Shown here piece by piece: positions 44,609 to 52,735 of a stretch of 64,000 bases of DNA; the stretch's first letter is position 1, and every line of letters begins with the position of its first letter. Made by a program: the position numbers and the translations under genes. Source of the DNA: an uncultured Bacteroidales bacterium (GTDB lineage Bacteria; Bacteroidota; Bacteroidia; Bacteroidales; Bacteroidaceae); NCBI GenBank assembly GCA_902760345.1, contig CACWFY010000007.1:59722-123721 (forward strand), read 5' to 3'. The notes below the pieces were generated by a model that saw only the letters and a list, made by a program, of their open reading frames with translations, searched no databases and was not told where the DNA came from.

Positions 44609-47207
44609 ATTCCAAGTCCACCACCGTGATGCCGGCACCCCCGAATTGTACGTGTTCGTCCTTGGCTTTCTTGACGTTGGGAACGGTGTTGAGGTATTGG
44701 CGGATGAGCTGGCGCAGAATGCCGGTACCCGTACCATGTAGGATACGCACACGGCTCAGTCCAATGAGGATCGCGTCGTCAATGAAGTGCATCACCGTGT
44801 CGAGGGCCTCGTCGCCACGCATACCTCTTACATCTAAGTCCTGATGGAAGTTCTGACGGCGGTCTTCCATCGTGGCCCGCGTCATGTGACTGGTCTGAAT
44901 AGCCAGGTGGGCATGCTTGTCAGCGGCATTTTGCGGTGCTTCTTTCCGCTTGTCTGTCCGCTCCATTTGTTCCAGCTTGACCTTGCTGCGCAGACCGCCA
45001 AAGATGACGGTAGCCTGCTTGCCCTGGATGGCTTCTATCTCGCCAACGCTATTGGTGCCTTTGATGCGGACATTATCCCCAACCTCCAACGGACGGTTCG
45101 CGTCGTTGAGGCTGGCTTTGGCACGTTCAGCCAACTTCTCGCTGACGACCTTCTGCTCTGCACCTTTTTTCTCCTTGCGCTGGGCTTTACGTGCTTTGCG
45201 CTCCTCCATCTGGCGCAGTTTCTTGGCGAAATCCTCTTCGCTCATCAGTCCGCGAGTATCGTCGTTTTGCACCTGTTCGCGGAATTCTTGCAACTCCTCA
45301 CGAATCAGTCGCGTCTGCTCCTTCTCGGCTTGCGCCTCCTTGATTTCGCGAATGGCGTTCTCTATCTTGCGGTTCGCCTCGGCCAACAGCTCCTCAGCCT
45401 GCGCCTTCGCACGGTTCAGAATGGCTTTGCGCTCGCGTTCTATCTCTTCCAGATTGGTTTCGTAGCGCTGGATATGTCCCTCCAGCGACTTTTCATGCTG
45501 ATGGATGGTCTGACGCTTACCCTCCCAATAGCGCTTGTCGCGCACAATGTCCTGTAGGTATTTGTCGCTCTGGATATACTCCGAGCCCACTATCTCTGAG
45601 GCGTCGTTGATGACCTCCTCAGGAATGCCTGTCTTGCGGGCTATCTCAATGGCAAAGCTCGAGCCCGGCTGTCCGATCGACAACTGGAACAGCGCCTGCA
45701 TCTGATGTCTGTCGTAGAGCATAGCGCCGTTGACGACGCCTGGATGGTCCTCGGCAAAGTGCTTGAGATTCTGATAGTGGGTGGTGATGACGCCAAAAGC
45801 CTCCTTCTTCCAGAATTGTTTGAGCACGGCCTCGGCAATGGCTCCACCGATGGTCGGCTCCGTACCGCCGCCAAACTCGTCGATGAGCAATAGCGTACGG
45901 CTGTTCGCCTGCTTCATCATGTTCTTCATGTTCAGCAGGTGGCTGGAGTACGTCGACAGGTCGTCGGCAATCGACTGCTCGTCGCCAATGTCTATCATAA
46001 TATTTTGGAACGAGCCTACCGTCGAACGGTCGCCCACGGGAATCGACAAACCGCATTGCAGCATATACTGCAGCAGTCCTACCGTCTTGAGACACACCGA
46101 CTTACCGCCCGCATTCGGACCAGAAATAATCAGCAGTCGCCCAATATTCTTTTTCTTATCCGTTAAATCCGTGGCATCCGTGGTTTCTAATCTGATATCC
46201 AGCGGTACCACCTTCTTATCCTGTTTCGCCAGCGACCGCTGCAACAACGGGTGTATGGCGCGAATCCAGTCCATGTGGGGCTCCGCTTTCACCTCCGGCT
46301 CGAAGGCTTGCATCTGTTCGGCCATAGCGGCCTTGGCCTGTATGAGGTCTATCTGTGCCAGAAACTGGTACGAGTCGAGCACCTCCTGAACGTGGGGACG
46401 CAGCTCGTCGCTGAATACCGTCAGGATGCGGATGATCTCACGGCGCTCGGCAGCTTCCAGCTCGCGCACCTTGTTGTTGGCCTCCACCACCTCGGCAGGT
46501 TCTATGAATACCGTCTTGCCCGTTGCACTCTCGTCGTGCACAATACCGTTGATCTTGCGCTTCAAGCCTGGTGCCACGGGAATCATCAGTCGGCCGTCGC
46601 GCAGGGTGGGGGCGACATCCTGGGCCACCAGTCCTTCCCTCTGTGCCGAATGCAATATAGTATATAAGGTACGTGAGATGCTGCCTGCCGTCTGCTCTAT
46701 GTCGTGGCGAATACCCGCCAGCACCATCGATGCAGAATCCTTGATCTTTCCGTATTTGTCGAGTATCGAGTCAATACGGCGTATCATGGCGGGGAACGTC
46801 TGCACATCCTCAGCCAGACGGTGCAGGGCAGGGTAATTATAAGAGGTAAGAGGTGAGAGGTCAGAGGTAAGAGGTGTGTTGAGGAACTCCACGATTTTCC
46901 CGATGGTCTCCAGCGAACGGCGCAGGTCAAACAGTTCGTCCTCCTCTAAGTGCGTGTTTTCCAGTCGGATGCGTGCCACCGACTCACGAACGTCGAAGAA
47001 GAAGTTCATCTCCGGCTTCTCCGTAGCCTGCATCAGACGGCGCATCTCGCGGATCTGCGACAACGCTTCGTTGATTGTGGCGGCATCAGCAGAGAAAGCC
47101 AGTTCGTCGACTCGCTCCTTGCCCAGCGTTGAGAGGCAATAGCCTTTCAGTATGCTCCGTATCTCGTTGAATCCTATCTTCTGTTCGTAGTTCTGTGGAT
47201 AAATCAT
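44607..47207 (-). CDS. mutS2: Endonuclease MutS2
   Basis: The 866-residue protein has the MutS core and ATPase (ISGPNAGGKSVCLKT Walker A, LLIDEFGGGTEPTIGG Walker B), a long coiled coil (about 520-660) and a C-terminal Smr nuclease domain with LDVRGMRGDEAL and LHGTGTGILR. In other bacteria MutS2 acts on recombination intermediates or stalled ribosomes. Two in-frame simple-repeat inserts are visible: NTPLTSDLSPLTSYNYP and TTDATDLTDKKK. Confidence 0.95.
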   Translation of the reverse strand: MIYPQNYEQKIGFNEIRSILKGYCLSTLGKERVDELAFSADAATINEALSQIREMRRLMQATEKPEMNFFFDVRESVARIRLENTHLEEDELFDLRRSLETIGKIVEFLNTPLTSDLSPLTSYNYPALHRLAEDVQTFPAMIRRIDSILDKYGKIKDSASMVLAGIRHDIEQTAGSISRTLYTILHSAQREGLVAQDVAPTLRDGRLMIPVAPGLKRKINGIVHDESATGKTVFIEPAEVVEANNKVRELEAAERREIIRILTVFSDELRPHVQEVLDSYQFLAQIDLIQAKAAMAEQMQAFEPEVKAEPHMDWIRAIHPLLQRSLAKQDKKVVPLDIRLETTDATDLTDKKKNIGRLLIISGPNAGGKSVCLKTVGLLQYMLQCGLSIPVGDRSTVGSFQNIMIDIGDEQSIADDLSTYSSHLLNMKNMMKQANSRTLLLIDEFGGGTEPTIGGAIAEAVLKQFWKKEAFGVITTHYQNLKHFAEDHPGVVNGAMLYDRHQMQALFQLSIGQPGSSFAIEIARKTGIPEEVINDASEIVGSEYIQSDKYLQDIVRDKRYWEGKRQTIHQHEKSLEGHIQRYETNLEEIERERKAILNRAKAQAEELLAEANRKIENAIREIKEAQAEKEQTRLIREELQEFREQVQNDDTRGLMSEEDFAKKLRQMEERKARKAQRKEKKGAEQKVVSEKLAERAKASLNDANRPLEVGDNVRIKGTNSVGEIEAIQGKQATVIFGGLRSKVKLEQMERTDKRKEAPQNAADKHAHLAIQTSHMTRATMEDRRQNFHQDLDVRGMRGDEALDTVMHFIDDAILIGLSRVRILHGTGTGILRQLIRQYLNTVPNVKKAKDEHVQFGGAGITVVDLE
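46841..46876. repeat. AAGAGGTA/GAGAGGTC repeat inside mutS2
   Basis: Four to five imperfect copies of an 8-9-bp word (AAGAGGTAAG, AGGTGAGAGG, TCAGAGGTAA) code for the low-complexity TSDLSPLTS segment of MutS2. Confidence 0.75.
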
Positions 47208-47222
47208 GGCGCAAGTGATACT

Positions 47223-47255
47223 AAAAAAGGGAACCCTCGAGTGGTTCCCATTTTT
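47223..47255 (-). terminator. Terminator of the minus-strand small RNA
   Basis: GGGAACC (47229-47235) pairs with GGTTCCC (47243-47249). The minus strand runs into TTTTTT after the stem; the plus strand also has a T-run, so it may work both ways. Confidence 0.75.
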
Positions 47256-47481
47256 GTTGTTCTTTGCGGAGAGAGAGGTATCTCTCGCGGAAGGAGAGGC
47301 TCCCTATATTTTTCCGTCTAACACACTGAGAACCAGCACCGTTAGCATTTGTCTCTATGTGGTTCGATTTCTCATCTGTAATTAATTTGTAATACTCTTC
47401 TTTTTATCGACTGCAAGGACGGTGCAAACCGAGTACAGAGAGCTCGCTCTTTGTCGAGGTGCAGCCCGTTCTCGCGGTTTT
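47223..47481 (-). ncRNA. Candidate structured small RNA (possibly 6S/Bacteroidales-1-like)
   Basis: A TAnnTTTG box (47488-47495) and a strong terminator (47223-47255) bracket about 260 nt without an ORF of note. On the minus strand the segment folds into several local hairpins: ACAAAGAG-CGAG-CTCTCTGT with one mismatch, CTGCA/TGCAG enclosing it, CTAAC/GTTAG with CTG/CAG inside, and GCGAGAGA-TACC-TCTCTC. Size and promoter-to-terminator layout fit 6S RNA or the related Bacteroidales-1 class. I could not confirm the family by sequence. tmRNA and RNase P RNA were excluded because their conserved segments are absent. Confidence 0.5.
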
Positions 47482-47487
47482 CAGCCG

Positions 47488-47521
47488 CAAAGTTACGAAT
47501 AATTTTCGATATGCGTACCAA
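47488..47521 (-). promoter_or_regulatory. Promoter of the candidate small RNA
   Basis: TAACTTTG (47488-47495, minus); the best TTG (47519-47521) is at 23-nt spacing, longer than usual. Confidence 0.5.
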
Positions 47522-47834
47522 TTGGAGCAGAAAATATCATTTTTTATCTTTTGTCCGTTCCCTCTACCCTACCTCATAGTCATCGTTGGAATGTGGAGAC
47601 GACAAAGACAACTCGCAAATTAGACCATAATAATCTATACCATTGGAAACACTCGGGGGAAGGCTTCGATTAAGTGAGAGCAGAGTGGAGTTCACACCTA
47701 CTCTGCCGAACGTGAGCAGGCTCGACCAAAGGTCAAGCTTCGCCGTGGGGGCAGACAGTCCCCATAGATAAAGAAATCACAATACTGCTGTCCCACCTTA
47801 TTATATATGGGTCAGATGTTTTGACCACTGTCAA

Positions 47835-47879
47835 TCGTGCCAATGTTAACGTGTCGTCAGACCGGCATCTTTGGCACGA
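47835..47879. repeat. Perfect 9-bp inverted repeat
   Basis: TCGTGCCAA (47835-47843) and TTGGCACGA (47871-47879) are exact inverses around 27 nt. No T-run follows, so it is not an ordinary terminator. Confidence 0.7.
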
Positions 47880-48009
47880 CCTTGTTCGTAGATATAATCT
47901 TTATCTGGATAAAAAGACTAAGATTTTTATTGACTTTGAGAAAATCTCCTGTTGATTTGAGTGCCGGAACTCGTAAAAAAACATAATTTTAGAAGAAAAA
48001 CCAAGATAT

Positions 48010-48042
48010 TTGGCAGAAAATGAAAAATTTTCATTATCTTTG
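48010..48042 (+). promoter_or_regulatory. Promoter of the XRE regulator
   Basis: TATCTTTG (48035-48042) lies 20 nt before the ATG, with TTG (48010-48012) at 22-nt spacing. It may drive the whole modification operon. Confidence 0.6.
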
Positions 48043-48062
48043 TAGCATAAAAACTTTATCGT

Positions 48063-48293
48063 ATGGAAGATGTAAACAGAATTAAATTGGTTCTTGTGGA
48101 GAAAAAACGTACCAGCAAATGGCTGGCAGAGCAGCTCGGTGTTAACCCCTCGACTGTCAGCAAGTGGTGTACGAATTCTTCCCAACCAGACCTTGCATGT
48201 ATATTAAAGATTGCAGATCTACTGGAAGTTGACTTAAAAGAACTCTTTGTGAGAGAGTACAAACAATATCTCCTTTCTCAGGATTCAAAATGA
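48063..48293 (+). CDS. XRE-type helix-turn-helix regulator (putative controller protein)
   Basis: The 76-residue protein is a single Cro/C1-type domain (TSKWLAEQLGVNPSTVSKWC, LLEVDLKELF). Size and position 165 nt upstream of two DNA methyltransferase genes fit a restriction-modification controller, which delays nuclease expression until the host DNA is methylated. No clear C-box was identified. A general XRE regulator is the alternative. Confidence 0.85.
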   Translation: MEDVNRIKLVLVEKKRTSKWLAEQLGVNPSTVSKWCTNSSQPDLACILKIADLLEVDLKELFVREYKQYLLSQDSK

Positions 48294-48458
48294 TAACATA
48301 AAACTATCGTTGGAAGGTCGTAGCGTAGGCCGAGGATAGAGGTGGCCGAGAGCAAGCCGAGTCTTACGTTAGGATAAGAAGAGGGCAAGAAGCCCCCAAG
48401 AAGAGGATAAGTAGACAAATAGAAGCAAAAAAGAATAAAAAGAAGAAAGAATAATTGT

Positions 48459-49853
48459 ATGAACGTGATATCATTCTTTGCTGGTTGCGGAGGTCTTGAC
48501 CTTGGTTTTGAAAAGGCTGGCTTCCGAGTGGTTTGGGCTAATGAGTTCGAACCAAGCGTTCATGCGACCTATGAAAAGAATCATCCTAATACGATTCTCT
48601 GCAAAGAAGATATAATTAGTGTTGACCCCAAAGATGTGCCAGATTGTGATGGCTTCATTGGTGGTCCTCCTTGTCAGTCTTGGAGTGTGGCAGGTAAACA
48701 ACAGGGGCTTGATGACAAGCGAGGCCAGTTGTTTCTCACCTACATTGGCATGATTAGGGCAAAAATGCCCAAGTTCTTTGTGATTGAGAATGTCAAGGGA
48801 TTGCTTGATGAGAAGTTCAGGGATGTTTTTGAGAACTTTCTTTCGCAGTTGGACGAGATAGGATATGATGTGAAATATCGTTTGCTCGATGCTGTTGACT
48901 ATGAGGTTCCTCAGAATCGTGAACGTGTTTTCCTGATAGGTTTCCGTCACGACTTGGGAATTGATTACCATTTCCCTCAACCATCTGCAAACAAACCATT
49001 GACACTAAAGAATGCCATAGGTGATATTTCAGCTACACCCATTCCTTGTGAAGAAAGCGTGCCAATGACTGATAGTTACAGTTATTACAACGGCAAGTTT
49101 GGACCACATTATTATCGCGGCAATCGCCGCCGCAGTTGGGATAAGCCATCATTCACGATCCACGCAACAGGTTACAACATACCCTTGCATCCATCCTCGC
49201 CAAGCATGATTTACAATGCACATGAGGATTGGTCGTTTATCAAGGGAAGGTATCGTGAATATAGGCGTTTGACAGTACGCGAATGTGCCAGAATACAGAC
49301 CTTCCCTGACAACTTCGAGATAGATTGCACTAACATCATTGATGCCTACAAGATGATAGGTAATGCTGTGCCTGTAAGGATGGCAGAGATTCTGGCTACT
49401 TCCATCAAAGAGGCTATCGAGAAAGCTACCTATACACGCAAACAGCAACGTGGCGATATCAAGCCAGAAGACCGTGTGTTAGTTGGTTTCTACAAGGGAT
49501 ATCCCCATTGGAAGATTATCACCCACCAAGGTTTCTATTACGTTAGAGCTGATGGACGTGAGGGCGCAATGTCTATCAAGGATTTGCAGCCCCTGCCAAG
49601 ATTACTCCTGCTACATTCTAACGACAGGATGCAACTATATGAAGTGACAGACATCGAGCCACGTTATTATGGAAAAGACTACATTCAGCGTCTTGGTTTC
49701 GAACCATCAGGAGAAACTTATATTGGCGTTGGCTTTGATGCTTCATCCAAGTATAAACTGAAGGAAGTAGGCATTGATAAAGACAAAATAAATATTCAAG
49801 AGCGCTTTGCGCCTTATATAACTACATATAAAGAATTGATAAGTACGAAATAA
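48459..49853 (+). CDS. DNA (cytosine-5-)-methyltransferase 1, with C-terminal extension
   Basis: This 464-residue enzyme methylates cytosine C5 with SAM. All motifs are present: I FFAGCGG (6-12), IV GGPPCQSWS with catalytic Cys72, VI ENV (110-112), VIII QNRER (152-156), IX RRLTVRECARIQTFP, and X KMIGNAVPVRMAEILA. Residues about 325-464 form an extra domain (RVLVGFYKGYPHWKIITHQG, RLGFEPSGETYIGVGFD) absent from a minimal C5 methylase and not assigned here. It ends 1 nt before the second methylase. Target sequence unknown. Confidence 0.93.
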   Translation: MNVISFFAGCGGLDLGFEKAGFRVVWANEFEPSVHATYEKNHPNTILCKEDIISVDPKDVPDCDGFIGGPPCQSWSVAGKQQGLDDKRGQLFLTYIGMIRAKMPKFFVIENVKGLLDEKFRDVFENFLSQLDEIGYDVKYRLLDAVDYEVPQNRERVFLIGFRHDLGIDYHFPQPSANKPLTLKNAIGDISATPIPCEESVPMTDSYSYYNGKFGPHYYRGNRRRSWDKPSFTIHATGYNIPLHPSSPSMIYNAHEDWSFIKGRYREYRRLTVRECARIQTFPDNFEIDCTNIIDAYKMIGNAVPVRMAEILATSIKEAIEKATYTRKQQRGDIKPEDRVLVGFYKGYPHWKIITHQGFYYVRADGREGAMSIKDLQPLPRLLLLHSNDRMQLYEVTDIEPRYYGKDYIQRLGFEPSGETYIGVGFDASSKYKLKEVGIDKDKINIQERFAPYITTYKELISTK

Positions 49854-49854
49854 T

Positions 49855-51177
49855 ATGCCACTAAGATTTATAGATCTGTTTGCCGGTTTAGGGGGATTTC
49901 ATTCTGCTCTTAGAGAAATGGGCCATGAATGTGTTTTTGCCTCCGAATTGCGTAATGATTTGAGGAAACTCTACGCAATAAACTATCCTGGCACCAGAAT
50001 AGAAGGAGATATAACAAAAATCAAGCCTGAAGATATACCCGATCATGATATTCTTTGTGCAGGCTTTCCTTGCCAGCCTTTTAGTCAGGCCGGAAATCAG
50101 ATGGGGTTTGAAGATGAAGGTAGGGGAAATATGTTTTATGTGATACGGGATATTCTTCGTGAGAAATCTCCACAGTATTTGTTCTTAGAAAACGTTGCGA
50201 ATCTAAAAGGGCATGATAATGGACGTACATGGGAAATCATAGAACAAGAACTACACGATGTAGGTTATGATATTGATGAAATAATACTCTCACCACATCA
50301 ATTCGGTATTCCCCAGCATCGTAAGCGCATTTATATAGTTGGTATTCGTCAAGACATGGGTGGGCTGAACAACTTCCATTTCCCGGAACCAACAAATACT
50401 CCTTGTGACATACATGATATAATTGATGAGAATGATAACGAGTATATCCCCTTGAAAGAAGATACACGTCATTACATGGAAATATGGAGCGAATTTGTAC
50501 GGCTTGCTGCAAAAAATCATTGCAAACTACCAGGTTTTCCCATTTGGGCAATGGAATTTGGAGCAACGTATGATTATGAGGATGTACCACCATGCCATCA
50601 GAGACCAAAGCAATTAAAAGGCAAACGGGGAAAACTAGGACGTTTGATAGTGGGCAAGAGCCATAAACAAATGATGGCTCAACTTCCTGTATATGCACAA
50701 GACATTAGAAAAGAAGGAGAGAAATTCCAAGATTGGAAGATACGATATATAAGACAAAATAGAGAATTCTATGCTGCGAATAAGAGTTGGATAGATACTT
50801 GGATTCATAACATTCAAGATTTACAAAACAGTCACATGAAATTTGAGTGGAATTGTGGCAGCAATGTTTCAATGACACTTGATGACAAAATAATCCAGTT
50901 TCGTGCATCTGGAGTAAGAGTGAAGATGCCTACTTTTTCACCTGCGCTGAATCTGGTTGGTACTCAAATTCCTATATTTCCATGGGTTCATGTGCCAGAT
51001 TCAGATTTGTTAGGGAGATATATGACAATAAAGGAAGCTGCTAGAATTCAGGGGATGGAAGACTTGCGTTTCGAAGATGATAATTTCCAGATGACTCCAA
51101 CCAGATGTTTTGAAGCCCTTGGCAACGCAGTTAATGTGGAAGTAGTGAGAAAAATTGCAAAAGAATTAATAAGATAA
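49855..51177 (+). CDS. DNA (cytosine-5-)-methyltransferase 2
   Basis: This 440-residue C5 methylase has FIDLFAGLGGFHSAL (I), GFPCQPFSQAG with Cys73 (IV), ENV (112-114, VI), QHRKR (154-158, VIII) and ALGNAVNVEVVRKIA (X). It has a long target-recognition region between VIII and IX (about 170-390) with no similarity to that of methylase 1, so it should read a different sequence or the other strand. The gene is more A+T-rich than methylase 1. It is followed after 14 nt by the MORC-type ATPase. Confidence 0.93.
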   Translation: MPLRFIDLFAGLGGFHSALREMGHECVFASELRNDLRKLYAINYPGTRIEGDITKIKPEDIPDHDILCAGFPCQPFSQAGNQMGFEDEGRGNMFYVIRDILREKSPQYLFLENVANLKGHDNGRTWEIIEQELHDVGYDIDEIILSPHQFGIPQHRKRIYIVGIRQDMGGLNNFHFPEPTNTPCDIHDIIDENDNEYIPLKEDTRHYMEIWSEFVRLAAKNHCKLPGFPIWAMEFGATYDYEDVPPCHQRPKQLKGKRGKLGRLIVGKSHKQMMAQLPVYAQDIRKEGEKFQDWKIRYIRQNREFYAANKSWIDTWIHNIQDLQNSHMKFEWNCGSNVSMTLDDKIIQFRASGVRVKMPTFSPALNLVGTQIPIFPWVHVPDSDLLGRYMTIKEAARIQGMEDLRFEDDNFQMTPTRCFEALGNAVNVEVVRKIAKELIR

Positions 51178-51191
51178 CCAGTTGTAGAATT

Positions 51192-52142
51192 ATGACTAAC
51201 GAAGTTGAAATACAAGAGTTAAACATTCAGCCACAAGCTGGTGTCATTGGCGTATTCTCTCGCTTGAACTATAAAGCGTGGTACGCAATAGCCGAGTTTG
51301 TTGACAACTCGACTCAGTCATTCTATTCCCATCAGCAAGAATTATCTGCGCACGGAATAAATGACGTAGATATTTCTATTAACTACGACTCAGGCAACGA
51401 TGTTCTTACAATTACGGACACTGCTTATGGAATGGAATTTGATGATTTTGCAAGAGCAGTTAAGGTAGATTCACCTCCTGATGACAAAACTGGTCGTAAT
51501 GAGTTTGGTATGGGATTGAAAACTGCGGCTTCTTGGTTTGGCAATGTCTGGTCGGTGAGGTCAACTCAACTAGGATCTAATATTGAATATTATACGGAGA
51601 TTAATATCCCCGAGATACGAGAGAAGAATATTAATACTGTTTCCATTAGGAAATCATTAGTTGCCTCATCCTCACACGGGACTACGATTATTATTCGCGA
51701 GGTAACGAAGAAAATCGGTTCATCTCGTACGAAAGGTAAAATAGTGGAATTACTTAAGAGCATGTATCGTCGGGACCTAAACAGTGGCTATGTTCATATT
51801 GATTATGATGAAGAATCATTGTTTTATGACGGATATGAATGCCTTTCATTTAGGAATAAAGTGTGGCGTAAAGAACTGGATTTCACTTTTGATTTCGATG
51901 GAATTACTCATAAGGTAAAAGGATATGTAGGTATTTTGGCAAATGGTGGTTTCGGAAGAGCAGGTTTCGCACTTTTCCGTAGAAACCGTGTTGTGATAGG
52001 AGGTGATGAATTCAACTTTAAGCCAGATGAAATATTCGGTCAAGCACAAAGTCCCATTGCCCATAAATTATTTGGAGAACTGGATTTAGATGATTTCCCA
52101 ATAAATCAAGCTAAGGACGGTTTTGTATGGGATGATAATTGA
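51192..52142 (+). CDS. MORC/MutL-type GHKL ATPase, N-terminal fragment
   Basis: The 316 residues form a GHKL ATPase: N box EFVDNS (Glu35, Asn39), G1 TDTAYGM (Asp76, Gly80), G2 GRNEFGMGLKTAA. An S5-like domain follows with GTTIIIREV, GRAGFALFRRNRVVIGG and NQAKDGFVWDD, typical of MORC proteins. The stop falls right after that motif, and the next frame (52139-52735) carries what looks like the rest of the same protein, shifted by -1. Together they make about 514 residues. In MORC-type restriction systems this ATPase is thought to act as a clamp or signal transducer for the nuclease (inference from family). Confidence 0.88.
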   Translation: MTNEVEIQELNIQPQAGVIGVFSRLNYKAWYAIAEFVDNSTQSFYSHQQELSAHGINDVDISINYDSGNDVLTITDTAYGMEFDDFARAVKVDSPPDDKTGRNEFGMGLKTAASWFGNVWSVRSTQLGSNIEYYTEINIPEIREKNINTVSIRKSLVASSSHGTTIIIREVTKKIGSSRTKGKIVELLKSMYRRDLNSGYVHIDYDEESLFYDGYECLSFRNKVWRKELDFTFDFDGITHKVKGYVGILANGGFGRAGFALFRRNRVVIGGDEFNFKPDEIFGQAQSPIAHKLFGELDLDDFPINQAKDGFVWDDN

Positions 52143-52735
52143 AATCGCAAATCCAAGAATATATCAATATTGCGAAATTAACGAAAAAGGAAAGAGAAAG
52201 CGAGGAAGCCACTTCTCAACGTGTATCAGATAATGTTCAAACCCAAGTACAAAATACTATTGATACCCATTCGGCATGGAAACAAACTTCTGATTCCGAG
52301 CAACCTGTTTTGCATCCAATTATTGAATCCGATGGACAACCTGAACTTGATTTGTTTAAAGAATACCAAGCAGAACAAGAAAAACTTCCTGAAGAAGTTG
52401 ATATAAAAGTCCGCAAATATACAATTCCTTTGGATGGAGCTAGTAAATGTACTATCTCGGTTCAATGGACTATTGGTAATTCATCAACGTGGATAAAGGT
52501 AGATCCTGCAGAAGATGGAAGTAGTGCTGCAATTCAGTTGAACATAAACCATCCTTTCTTTAAACCTTTTTCGGAAAAGGAGGATTTCAAAATGGTATTG
52601 GAGAAATTTGCCATCGCTTTTGCTTTGGCAGAGATACGCGCAAGAAAGAATGCGAACCCTGATGGTATGATAAGTCCTAATGCGTTTAGAACGCATATTA
52701 ATAATTTCTTACGAGAATTAACTGACGAAGATTAA
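52139..52735 (+). CDS. MORC-type ATPase, C-terminal fragment (frameshifted)
   Basis: The 198-residue frame opens with a TTG that overlaps the preceding TGA (TTGA) and continues SQIQEYINIAKLTKKERESEE, a charged helical linker as expected after the MORC S5 domain. A globular C-terminal part follows (TISVQWTIGNSSTWIKVD, FFKPFSEKEDFKMVLEKFA). It has no ATG near its start. Either a single-base deletion broke one gene, or translation restarts at the TTG by coupling, or ribosomes shift by -1. Its stop is adjacent to the next ATG (52735). Confidence 0.65.
   Translation: MKSQIQEYINIAKLTKKERESEEATSQRVSDNVQTQVQNTIDTHSAWKQTSDSEQPVLHPIIESDGQPELDLFKEYQAEQEKLPEEVDIKVRKYTIPLDGASKCTISVQWTIGNSSTWIKVDPAEDGSSAAIQLNINHPFFKPFSEKEDFKMVLEKFAIAFALAEIRARKNANPDGMISPNAFRTHINNFLRELTDED

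Larger units (their letters stand above)
47208..48062. other. 855-nt intergenic region between mutS2 and the defence island
   Basis: No convincing protein gene is present. The left part (to about 47521) holds a terminator, a likely structured RNA and its promoter on the minus strand. The right part has several hairpins: GCAGAGT/ACTCTGC (47680-47706), GACC-AAA-GGTC near 47730, a GGGG/CCCC pair near 47755, and a perfect 9-bp inverted repeat (47835-47879). The XRE gene promoter is at its right end. The right part may be debris from the insertion of the island (inference). Confidence 0.7.

Noticed and set aside
47223-47481. tmRNA or RNase P RNA as identity of the minus-strand small RNA.
   Set aside because: The tRNA-like ends and tag frame of tmRNA and the conserved GAGGAAAGTC block of RNase P RNA are absent.
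47901-48185. A 94-codon minus-strand frame over the XRE gene.
   Set aside because: It is A+T-driven, crosses the XRE promoter and runs antisense to a clear helix-turn-helix gene.
47582-48315. A 10-bp direct repeat (ATCGTTGGAA at 47582-47591 and 48306-48315) as attachment sites of an element.
   Set aside because: It is too short, encloses only the XRE gene and intergenic sequence, and no recombinase gene is present.
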